The notes below the pieces were generated by a model. It was given only the letters and a program-made list of their open reading frames with translations, made no database searches and was not told the DNA's origin. Both the position numbers and the translations under genes were made by a program. 64,000 nucleotides of DNA from an uncultured Aquimarina sp. Its GTDB lineage: Bacteria; Bacteroidota; Bacteroidia; Flavobacteriales; Flavobacteriaceae. Positions 43,341 through 50,407 of this stretch are shown in pieces; the first letter of the stretch is position 1, and the number at the start of each line of letters is the position of its first letter. The DNA lies in assembly GCA_947496355.1 (NCBI GenBank), contig CANMCO010000011.1:149893-213892 (forward strand), in the 5' to 3' direction.

Positions 43341-44103
43341 TTCTTTAAAATTTAAATGTTATGCCTATACTTACGAGGATAGTTCTCCTATGGTTCTCTT
43401 CAAGGTGTTAATAAAATGTTAAGTACTTTTGCTTTAAAAAAGAAATGAGGCATAAAACTACAAGGAGCAGGTTCACAGTCTGAGAAAAATCAGCATGCCT
43501 TTTGGAGGAGTTATTTTGTGCAAAGATGTATTGAAAATGGTGATGTTTGAAGGAAATATGAACATAGCAGACTTTTGCCTACTGTCCTGTTGCAATAATG
43601 GGAGTTGGCATCAATGAAAAACACAAGTTTCTGTAGAAAATTAAAGATCAAATTCTAAAAATTTACTTTAACCTGAGTTGATATAAGCACACTAAAGATC
43701 AAAAACCGTCAATTCGAGTGATTTTTTGGAACAAAGTGCAAGAAAATTTGGTTTTATCTTAGAATGCTCAGTAGGACTATCGAGAATAGGTTTTGATCAG
43801 AAAATTACTGTTCTCGATACATCCCGATGAAAAATCGGGACACTGGAATTGACGTAATTTTCTTATATCCAAACTCAGGTTACTTTAAGAGCCGTACAAC
43901 AAGAATTACACTAGGATGTAATAGAGAAGAGAGAGGAAAGAGAGGTGGCTTATAGATTCTATCTTTTGAGTAGGTTCATTGTCTATTTGGTTACATATCT
44001 AATATACGTCTAAATACCAAACATTCATGCTTTCAATAGTACCTATTGTCTTTATTTGTCATTACGCTAGCCTAACTTGATGACGATTATTTCTTTATAC
44101 ACA
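43341..44103. other. 763-bp intergenic region with a MITE-like inverted-repeat element
   Basis: Between DUF4331 and proC (both minus strand). It holds the inverted-repeat element at 43669-43882, described separately. The right part (43883-44103) shows no gene, and the left part presumably holds the DUF4331 operon promoter. Confidence 0.5.
43669..43882. repeat. 214-bp element with long imperfect terminal inverted repeats (MITE-like)
   Basis: The left end reads TAACCTGAGTTGATATAAG and the right end, complemented, reads TAACCTGAGTTTGGATATAAG. Further in, CGTCAATTCGAGTG on the left pairs with CACTGGAATTGACG on the right. The right half also holds a CATCCCGAT/ATCGGGA hairpin. It has no coding capacity. 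A lone similar end (AACCTTGAGTTGATATAAC) is at 9321-9339. Confidence 0.7.
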
Positions 44104-44910
44104 TTAATTCTCTTCACCAAGCTCCACAGCACGACTGAATGCCGCGAAAGCAGCTTCTTTGATTAGTTCATTTACATTGTTATCATCCATAGAATCTAGT
44201 GCTGCTTGTGTTGTACCCCCTTTAGAGGCTACCTTTTCCATCCAGGAGTTAGGTGATAGATTGGATTGATTAAAAAGTTCTGTGGCTCCTGTAAATGTTT
44301 GGCTAACCAAAACCTTTGAATCATTTTTTGAAAATCCCATTTGCAGGGCAGCTTCCATCATACTTTGCATAAAGTAAAAGACGTATGCAGGACCACTACC
44401 AGAAATACCTGTGGAGGCATCAATTAAATTTTCATTACTCACCAGAATAGACTTCCCAGTAGTATTTAGCAAACTTTCTATGGCTAATAATTCTATTCGA
44501 GAGACTTCAGGAGAGGCAACATAGGAAGTCAACCCTAGTCCAACTTTTGCTGGTAAATTTGGCATCGCTCGTATCACTTTTTTTAAACCGGAAAAACTCT
44601 GTATCGCATCCAAGGTGACTCCAGCCATAATAGAAATAAGTATTTGATCCGGTGTGACCATCGGATAAATTCTTTTAAACAAATCTTCTGCATGGTGTGG
44701 TTTGACCGCAACAAAAATAATATCTGCTTTAGGAGCACAATCTTCCAGGTTCTTAAAGGCATCGAAGTGTGAAATTTGATCAAGTTCTTCTAATTTTTCA
44801 TTTGATTTGTCCAGAACCATAATGTTTTTCTTCTTAAGCAATTTTGATCTAGACATGCCCTAGGCATAGGTAAGTCCCATATTGCCTGCTCCAATAACTA
44901 GTACTTTCAT
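44104..44910 (-). pseudogene. proC: Pyrroline-5-carboxylate reductase interrupted by an in-frame TAG at codon 17
   Basis: From ATG 44910 the frame reads MKVLVIGAGNMGLTYA, then TAG at 44862-44860, then GMSRSKLLKKKNIMVLD and a complete ProC body with IMAGVTLDAIQ, IRAMPNLPAKVG, GISGSGPAYVFYFM and VASKGGTTQAAL. CAG to TAG is the simplest explanation. Restarting at ATG 44856 would lose the first strand and the GxGxMG NAD(P)H loop, so the enzyme (last step of proline synthesis) should be inactive unless the stop is suppressed or is a sequence error. The rest shows no decay, so the mutation is probably recent. Confidence 0.85.
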
Positions 44911-44963
44911 GAAATAACTTAGAGGTATATTAATGGTTTAAAATAGATAGTAGATGGTTTGGA

Positions 44964-45155
44964 TTAAACATACAGCAAGCAATCATCACAATTTTTTATT
45001 TTTCCGTAGTAAGTTTCCCGGTATTTATGTAAGGTTTTTATTGGCATGCCTAAAAAGTGTTTTTTTATATAAGTCACTTTGGTGGTTAACTCTCCCATTT
45101 TTCTGCTATATCGCTTCTCTGTCTTTGTTTTTCTTTTAATATTAATAATTTTCAT
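44964..45155 (-). CDS. Possible small basic protein
   Basis: From ATG 45155 a 63-residue, Lys/Arg-rich protein reads MKIINIKRKTKTEKRYSRK and, near its end, KTLHKYRETYYGKIKNCDDC. Composition is protein-like and the CDDC motif could bind metal, but no family is recognised. It lies in the 446-bp gap between proC and the sigma factor, which otherwise shows nothing. Confidence 0.4.
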   Translation of the reverse strand: MKIINIKRKTKTEKRYSRKMGELTTKVTYIKKHFLGMPIKTLHKYRETYYGKIKNCDDCLLYV

Positions 45156-45356
45156 AAAGTAATTTTTGTTGTGGTTAATAAATTCAATATTGTATTGCTG
45201 GCTCTGCACTTTGATCAATAGCACTACTAATAAGTATGAACTATTAAAATTTACTATGTGCTCTTATATATTGTTCTTTGTATTGCGCTTAATAGTCCTA
45301 TTTAATAGGCTTTCCATCTTTCAATTCTATTTTTAGAATGTGTCTCTTTTATTAGG

Positions 45357-46223
45357 TTATCCTAAATATGTTTGAAGTACTCTATGAATTCTTGACGAAT
45401 TTCTTAAGCGTCTAATTCCTCTTTCTTTTATTTGTCGTACCCTTTCTCTGCTCAAATCAAACATATTGGCTATTTCTAAAAGGCTAATAGAATCATGTGG
45501 ACCAATACCATAATACAAGCGTATGATATGCGCTTCTTTATCCGTGAGTTTATCAAGTACATTTGCAACATCTGAGCGCAACGAATCTTGAAGTAAGCCG
45601 TGATCTGGAGCTGGAGATTCTTCATGTCCAACAAGATCATAAAGTGTTGATGTTTCTTCTTCACGTAATGGAGCATCCATAGAAACATACCGGGCGGCAT
45701 TTCTTCTGGACTCCTCTATATTAGCCGTTGAAACTTCTAACTCTTTAGCAATTTCCTCATTACTAGGTAAGCGCTCATGTTTCTGTTCTAATGAAGCGTG
45801 CGCCTTGTTGACCTTACTTATGGTATTTATTCTATTTAGTGGTAACCTTACAATTCTGGATTGCTCGGATAACGCTTTTAAAATAGATTGACGTATCCAC
45901 CATACTGCATATGAAATGAATTTAAATCCTTTGGTTTCATCAAAACGTTTTGCTGCTATTACTAAACCTATGTTTCCCTCATTAATAAGATCAGACAATT
46001 TTAACCCTTGGTTTTGGTATTGCTTGGCTACCGAAATCACAAAGCGTAAGTTAGCACTCACTAACTCATTTAGAGCTACCTGATCGCCTCTTTTAATGCG
46101 CTGTGCCAGCTCAACTTCTTCATCAGCAGTAATAAGATTCAATTTGGAAACATCTTGTAAATATTTTTCTAATGATTTAGAGTCTCTATTGGTTACTTGT
46201 TTTGTTATTTTTAATTGTCTCAT
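45357..46223 (-). CDS. RpoD-like sigma-70 factor (Bacteroidota type, probable paralogue)
   Basis: 288 residues, starting MRQLKITKQVTNRDSKSLEK like Bacteroidota primary sigma factors. Regions 1.2-2.4 are intact (ANLRFVISVAKQYQNQGLKL, INEGNIGLV, GFKFISYAVWWIRQSI), followed by region 3 and region 4 (LSRERVRQIKERGIRRLR). Several positions that are nearly invariant in the housekeeping protein differ: NLGLI becomes NIGLV, and the segments around the conserved SMDAPL and LYDLVGHEESPAP differ. I read it as a second, alternative RpoD-like factor. The primary one is not in this window. Confidence 0.88.
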   Translation of the reverse strand: MRQLKITKQVTNRDSKSLEKYLQDVSKLNLITADEEVELAQRIKRGDQVALNELVSANLRFVISVAKQYQNQGLKLSDLINEGNIGLVIAAKRFDETKGFKFISYAVWWIRQSILKALSEQSRIVRLPLNRINTISKVNKAHASLEQKHERLPSNEEIAKELEVSTANIEESRRNAARYVSMDAPLREEETSTLYDLVGHEESPAPDHGLLQDSLRSDVANVLDKLTDKEAHIIRLYYGIGPHDSISLLEIANMFDLSRERVRQIKERGIRRLRNSSRIHRVLQTYLG

Positions 46224-46439
46224 TCTTTTGTTTCAAATTCATAATACCCAAAAAACATCTCTATCATCTATTTTTAGATAACAATGAAGAGATTTATTTT
46301 CTGAAAATTTAATGTAAGGTTAGATGCTTTTATTAAATAGGTACACCGTAAAGAATACTAATGATGTCTTTCTGTTGTTTATTTTAAGAACTAAAAACAA
46401 AGATTTCAGGAATAAACGATGACCATTAAAGTAGAAGAA
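46224..46439. other. Intergenic region upstream of the sigma factor gene
   Basis: 216 bp of AT-rich DNA that should contain the sigma factor promoter. No hairpin or motif was recognised. To its left in transcription order is the small ORF at 46440-46595. Confidence 0.4.
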
Positions 46440-46595
46440 CTATAAAGCATTGGAAGTACTAACTACTTCCCAATAAGACATTTCTGAGAATTCAGTACAT
46501 TTTCTAGTATTTCTTTGGTTTGCCCAGTAGCTAATTTCCTTTCTTACTTTGTTAGAATCTTTGCTTTTTCCTGGTATTCCATTTTCTTGAGACAT
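46440..46595 (-). CDS. Possible 51-residue small protein
   Basis: ATG 46595 to TAG 46440. It begins MSQENGIPGKSKDSNKVRKE and contains ISYWANQRNTRK and MSYWEVVS. The balanced, hydrophilic composition and aromatic pairs look like a real small protein, but it has no recognised family. It lies alone between the unknown gene at 46661 and the sigma factor. Confidence 0.4.
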   Translation of the reverse strand: MSQENGIPGKSKDSNKVRKEISYWANQRNTRKCTEFSEMSYWEVVSTSNAL

Positions 46596-46660
46596 ATATT
46601 TTGTATTTATGATATTATTATTTAATTTTTATTAAAGTCCTTCTAATTCAGTCTTAGAAA

Positions 46661-47017
46661 CTAAAGAGAATGAATTACTGCGTTAATATGATGACGATCA
46701 ACCAATTTTTGAGTAAATGCTTTATGCCCCGTTGGGGCCAATAAATGCAACTTTCCTCTTTTCATAGATGCCAAAAAACTAAGTACTTTCCATTTGGCAA
46801 CTAGTTTTTTTGGATTATCATTTTTTAAAGCTACTGATGAATAATGTTTAGCTCCTCCGTGAGTAACAAATGATAAATCAGCTTGAATTTCTTCCTGATT
46901 AGTTTTACTGGTAAAAATCTTAGGATTTTCATATCCTTCTGGAATCGCTTTTAAAGAAATGGTCGCTTTCTTTTCTGCCCATGCAACAGCTTTTTTTAGA
47001 TATTTGTCTTTCTTCAT
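46661..47017 (-). CDS. Conserved hypothetical basic protein
   Basis: ATG 47017 (MKKDKYLKKAVAWAEKKA) is preferred over the extended frame to 47086, whose extra 23 residues look like upstream DNA. 118 residues, basic, with EIQADLSFVTHGGAKHYSSV and MKRGKLHLLAPTGHKAFTQK. Multiple His and Lys residues and a THGG turn are seen, and there is no signal peptide. No family is recognised. Confidence 0.62.
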   Translation of the reverse strand: MKKDKYLKKAVAWAEKKATISLKAIPEGYENPKIFTSKTNQEEIQADLSFVTHGGAKHYSSVALKNDNPKKLVAKWKVLSFLASMKRGKLHLLAPTGHKAFTQKLVDRHHINAVIHSL

Positions 47018-47228
47018 GTGCCTATTTGTTTTAGTGAAACAATATAAAAAATCCTTTATTATTAAAGGTTTTTTACAAATATACAAAAAATAGTTTGTAT
47101 AGAAACTGTTTAAAATGATTAATATAAAATCCTGAAGATAAGCATCCTGAAAATCAGGAATTTATCAAAATGCATACTTTCTAAAAAAAGAGTTATACAT
47201 TAAATGCATGTAATCAATAACCTATATA

Positions 47229-47735
47229 CTATGTAGAATGATCTGATATTTCTTTTATAGTAAGTAAAGGGGCTGCATCCACATCTTCTACATCCATAAT
47301 TGAAGTTAGTAATTCTATATTCCTGTCTAGTTCTTCTATTTGTTTTGGAGTTAGTTTTTTTAATCGTTGAGATAATTTCTCCTGGAGCGTGGTTGGAGAT
47401 TTATGAAGTAAGTCAGCACCTTTAGCCGTCAAAGTAATGTATGTAGCCCTCTTGTCATTAGGTTTTGGCAGCTTTGCTATCAATCCTTTGGTTTCTAATC
47501 TAGAAATAATACCAGAAACGGTACTGGCATTTAAGTTGATATATTCTTTAATATCTTTAGCAAACGCTTTATAATCTTCTTGATCTGATAAGTATTGAAG
47601 TACTAAAAGCTGTGGTATACTCACTCCTAATTCTTTCTCGATTTTTTTACTCTCAAGATTGATCGAACGAATAATTTTACGAAGTTTGACTAAGATCTCA
47701 ATGTATTTCACGGTGTTGTTTTTAATGTTGTCCAA
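47229..47735 (-). CDS. MarR-family transcriptional regulator
   Basis: 168 residues with a winged-helix core: LLVLQYLSDQEDYKAFAKDI, YINLNASTVSGIISRLETKG (recognition helix) and LIAKLPKPNDKRATYITLTA (the wing with the MarR-typical DxR). A C-terminal dimerisation helix follows. MarR proteins usually repress genes for efflux or stress in response to small phenolic ligands. Targets here are unknown; the nearest divergent gene is the small ORF at 47899. Confidence 0.9.
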   Translation of the reverse strand: MDNIKNNTVKYIEILVKLRKIIRSINLESKKIEKELGVSIPQLLVLQYLSDQEDYKAFAKDIKEYINLNASTVSGIISRLETKGLIAKLPKPNDKRATYITLTAKGADLLHKSPTTLQEKLSQRLKKLTPKQIEELDRNIELLTSIMDVEDVDAAPLLTIKEISDHST

Positions 47736-48150
47736 GATACTATTATTTTGTGTATTCTAATTTACTGGGACTGGAAGAAAAAAACAGATATAACACTATA
47801 AAAGTATAAATCACATCAACATAAAAATTATGATTAATTTATAAATCGTCTAAAGGTATTGGAATAGATTTTGGTAAAAATTAAATTAGTATATAAATAT
47901 GTTCCTAAAACTCGTGTCATATGTTTCTAAACTTGCAATAAACAATCGAATTGATTATTGTGAATCTTTAATTTATAGAACTAAAAAGGATTATTTATCT
48001 GTTTATTGTAGATTAGAAAGGAAAGGGTTAGAAAAACTCCATGATCTAATACATAAAGAATTGCAAAAGTTGAAAAACTAATAGTGCTTTTGTTAAGTTT
48101 TGGAATTATTTAAGTGAAAACTATTTTATCTATGTTTTACCTCAAGCAAA
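47736..48150. other. Intergenic region between the MarR gene and the tRNA-Leu terminator cluster
   Basis: Apart from the possible small gene at 47899-48081, this 415-bp stretch is AT-rich and shows no hairpin or repeat. It should contain the MarR promoter. Confidence 0.4.
47899..48081 (+). CDS. Possible 60-residue small protein
   Basis: ATG 47899; a basic, helical sequence ending LERKGLEKLHDLIHKELQKL. It is followed 70 bp later by a strong terminator that has no other upstream plus-strand gene to serve, which is the main support. No family is recognised. Confidence 0.4.
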   Translation: MFLKLVSYVSKLAINNRIDYCESLIYRTKKDYLSVYCRLERKGLEKLHDLIHKELQKLKN

Positions 48151-48178
48151 AAAACCCAGATCATTTGATCTGGGTTTT
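48151..48178 (+). terminator. Palindromic terminator left of tRNA-Leu
   Basis: AAAACCCAGATC/GATCTGGGTTTT with loop ATTT, then CTTTTGCTG. It differs from the hairpin at 32869-32896 only in the loop and flanks. Confidence 0.85.
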
Positions 48179-48186
48179 CTTTTGCT

Positions 48187-48205
48187 GTGCGGGCTGAGAA
48201 GACTC
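48187..48205 (-). repeat. Short tRNA-Leu 3'-end-like fragment
   Basis: GTGCGGGCTGAGAAGACTC, then CCTTCGACTCAGGATAAACT. The following 50 bp match 9394-9447 closely apart from a 6-base gap, so the left copy (9.4 kb) and this copy share homology well beyond the tRNA. Confidence 0.5.
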
Positions 48206-48263
48206 CCTTCGACTCAGGATAAACTTCTCGTCTCTCCCAAGTAAGATCAAGTTTTTGCATACA

Positions 48264-48291
48264 AAAAAAGCTTCTCGATTAAGAGAAGCTT
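48264..48291 (-). terminator. Intrinsic terminator of tRNA-Leu
   Basis: On the minus strand, AAAGCTTCTC and GAGAAGCTTT pair around TTAATC and are followed by a T run. It begins 9 bp after the tRNA 3' end. Confidence 0.8.
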
Positions 48292-48300
48292 TCAATTCGG

Positions 48301-48382
48301 TGCGGGCGGAGAGACTCGAACTCTCACACCTCGCGGCACTAGATCCTAAGTCTAGCGTGTCTACCAATTCCACCACGCCCGC
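48301..48382 (-). tRNA. tRNA-Leu (anticodon UAG)
   Basis: An 82-nt cloverleaf. The acceptor stem GCGGGCG pairs with CGCCCGC, the D arm contains GGAATTGGTAGACAC, the anticodon stem CTAGA/TCTAG encloses CTTAGGA (anticodon TAG), a class II variable arm GCCGCGAGGTG follows, and the T arm is GAGAGTTCGAGTCTC. The discriminator is A and the CCA end is not encoded. It is the only complete copy in the window; 3'-half relics lie at 9451 and 33011. Confidence 0.93.
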
Positions 48383-48512
48383 ATTAAAACTCTTACAATA
48401 CTTAGGACTCTTTGTAAAAGCGAGTGCAAATATAAGCAATACTTTTAAAATAAAAAGACCCTTCCAAAAAAATATAAACTTTTAGTACTTTTATAGAAAA
48501 TTTACTCATTAA

Positions 48513-49901
48513 ATGCAAAACATACAATCTTACGTTCAAGAGCATAAAGATCGTTTTATCAACGAACTTCTTGAACTCCTTAAAATTCCATCTGTTAGCG
48601 CCGATACCGCTTATAAAGATGATGTGATTAAAACTTCCGAAGAGGTTTTTAAAAGCCTGCAAGAAGCGGGTTGCGATAAAGTCGAGATCTGTGAGACACC
48701 TGGATATCCAATCGTTTATGGAGAAAAAATTATAGATTCCAACTTACCAACAGTATTGGTGTATGGCCATTATGATGTGCAACCACCGGATCCAATAGAT
48801 TTATGGGATAGTCCACCATTTGAACCCGTTATTAAAAACACCGAAATTCATCCCGAAGGCGCAATTTTTGCCAGAGGTGCTTGTGATGATAAAGGACAGA
48901 TGTATATGCATGTAAAGGCATTAGAAATCATGACCAAAACTGGACAATTACCTTGTAATGTAAAATTCATGATCGAAGGAGAAGAAGAAGTAGGTAGTAA
49001 AAGTCTGGGTTGGTTTGTAGAACGTAATCAGGAGAAGCTTGCAAATGATGTGATTTTGATTAGTGATACAGGTATGATTGCCAAGGATGTCCCTTCTATT
49101 ACTACAGGATTACGTGGTTTAAGCTATGTAGAAGTTGAGGTTACAGGACCCAATAGAGATCTGCATAGTGGCTTGTATGGAGGAGCTGTCGCGAATCCTA
49201 TTAATATTTTGACCAAGATGATTGCTTCATTGCATGATGAAAATAACCATATTACAATTCCAGGATTTTATGACAAAGTAGAGGACTTGTCCAAAGAAGA
49301 AAGAGCCGAAATGGCCAAAGCTCCATTTTCTCTCGATGCATATAAAAAGTCGCTGGATATTAATGCTGTTTATGGAGAAGAAGGGTACACCACCAACGAA
49401 CGTAATTCTATTCGTCCAACACTAGATGTAAACGGAATTTGGGGTGGATATACGGGCGAAGGAGCAAAGACAGTGATCGCTAGTAAGGCGTATGCCAAAA
49501 TATCTATGCGTTTGGTACCAAATCAGGATTGGGAAGAGATTACAGAGTTGTTTAAAAAACATTTTGAGAGCATAGCACCAGAAGCGGTAACTGTAAAAGT
49601 AACGCCGCACCATGGTGGACAAGGATATGTAACACCAATAGACAATATAGCATATCAGGCGGCCAGTAAAGCATATCAGGAGAGTTTTGGTAAAACACCA
49701 ATCCCACAACGTAGCGGAGGTAGTATTCCTATTGTTTCTTTGTTCGAGAAGGAATTGAAAAGTAAAACAATACTAATGGGCTTTGGTCTTGATAGTGATG
49801 CAATACACTCACCAAATGAGCATTTTGGAGTTTGGAATTATTTAAAGGGCATCGAAACTATTCCACTTTTTTACAAATATTTTACCAAACTAAGTAAATA
49901 G
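48513..49901 (+). CDS. M20-family dipeptidase/metallopeptidase
   Basis: 462 residues of the CNDP/carnosinase-like M20 group. Metal ligands and catalytic residues are seen in order: VYGHYDVQPPDP (His, Asp), GACDDKGQ (bridging Asp), EGEEEVGS (general-base Glu and metal Glu), ISDTGM (Asp) and AIHSPNEHF (final His). A lid/dimerisation domain with DLHSGLYGG sits between. No signal peptide, so cytoplasmic peptide breakdown. It has its own terminator. Confidence 0.93.
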   Translation: MQNIQSYVQEHKDRFINELLELLKIPSVSADTAYKDDVIKTSEEVFKSLQEAGCDKVEICETPGYPIVYGEKIIDSNLPTVLVYGHYDVQPPDPIDLWDSPPFEPVIKNTEIHPEGAIFARGACDDKGQMYMHVKALEIMTKTGQLPCNVKFMIEGEEEVGSKSLGWFVERNQEKLANDVILISDTGMIAKDVPSITTGLRGLSYVEVEVTGPNRDLHSGLYGGAVANPINILTKMIASLHDENNHITIPGFYDKVEDLSKEERAEMAKAPFSLDAYKKSLDINAVYGEEGYTTNERNSIRPTLDVNGIWGGYTGEGAKTVIASKAYAKISMRLVPNQDWEEITELFKKHFESIAPEAVTVKVTPHHGGQGYVTPIDNIAYQAASKAYQESFGKTPIPQRSGGSIPIVSLFEKELKSKTILMGFGLDSDAIHSPNEHFGVWNYLKGIETIPLFYKYFTKLSK

Positions 49902-49932
49902 GTTACTTGTTTTAAAGAAAAAAACTTTTATT

Positions 49933-49965
49933 AAGTCACTTATTTTAAGTGACTTTTATTTTTTT
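49933..49965 (+). terminator. Intrinsic terminator of the dipeptidase gene
   Basis: AAGTCACTTA and TAAGTGACTT form a 10-bp stem with a TTT loop, followed by TTATTTTTTT. It starts 32 bp after the dipeptidase stop. Confidence 0.88.
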
Positions 49966-49977
49966 AGGATATATTTT

Positions 49978-50014
49978 TTTGGAATTATGAATTTTTACTC
50001 TACATTTGTAGAGT
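49978..50014 (+). promoter_or_regulatory. blaI promoter with BlaI-type operator overlapping the -7 box
   Basis: TTTG at 49978-49981 and TACATTTG at 50001-50008 match the Bacteroidota -33 and -7 (TAnnTTTG) elements with a 19-bp spacer. The -7 box lies inside the dyad ACTCTACA-TT-TGTAGAGT (49997-50014), whose centre TACATTTGTA is the BlaI/MecI consensus TACAnnTGTA. Repressor binding would block polymerase, so autorepression is predicted. The leader to ATG 50036 is about 20 bases. Confidence 0.75.
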
Positions 50015-50035
50015 TAATTCTAATTACGTAGAGCA

Positions 50036-50407
50036 ATGCAGTTATCTAAAGCCGAAGAACAATTAATGCAATACCTCTGGAAACTAGAGAAAGCCTTTAT
50101 GAAGGATCTACTCGATGCTTTTCCAGAACCAAAGCCAGCTACAACAACTGTGGCTACATTGCTTAAGAGAATGAAGGATAAAGGTTTTGTGGATTATGTG
50201 TTGTACGGCAAATCAAGAGAATATTACCCTTTAGTAAAGAAAACAGATTATTTTTCTAAGCATGTTAATGGTTTAATCAAGAACTTTTTCAATGATTCAG
50301 CCTCGCAATTTGCTTCGTTTTTCACTTCTGAAACCAATTTATCAACTTCAGAATTAGAAGAACTCAAAAAGATTGTAGATCAACAAATCCAAAAGCAAAA
50401 ACAATGA
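50036..50407 (+). CDS. BlaI/MecI-family repressor
   Basis: 123 residues with the BlaI winged helix (LSKAEEQLMQYLWKLEKAFM, TTTVATLLKRMKDKGFVDYV) and a C-terminal dimerisation helix rich in Asn/Ser/Phe. It is preceded by a TACAnnTGTA operator in its own promoter and its stop overlaps the start of the M56 sensor gene by 4 bp, the classic repressor-sensor pair. No beta-lactamase gene is adjacent, so the regulated targets may be elsewhere. Confidence 0.92.
   Translation: MQLSKAEEQLMQYLWKLEKAFMKDLLDAFPEPKPATTTVATLLKRMKDKGFVDYVLYGKSREYYPLVKKTDYFSKHVNGLIKNFFNDSASQFASFFTSETNLSTSELEELKKIVDQQIQKQKQ

Noticed and set aside
33074..48300. A second complete genomic island between the right tRNA-Leu fragment and the intact tRNA
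   Set aside because: No integrase or mobile gene is seen and the interval contains likely core genes (proC, sigma factor), so tandem islands remain only a possibility.
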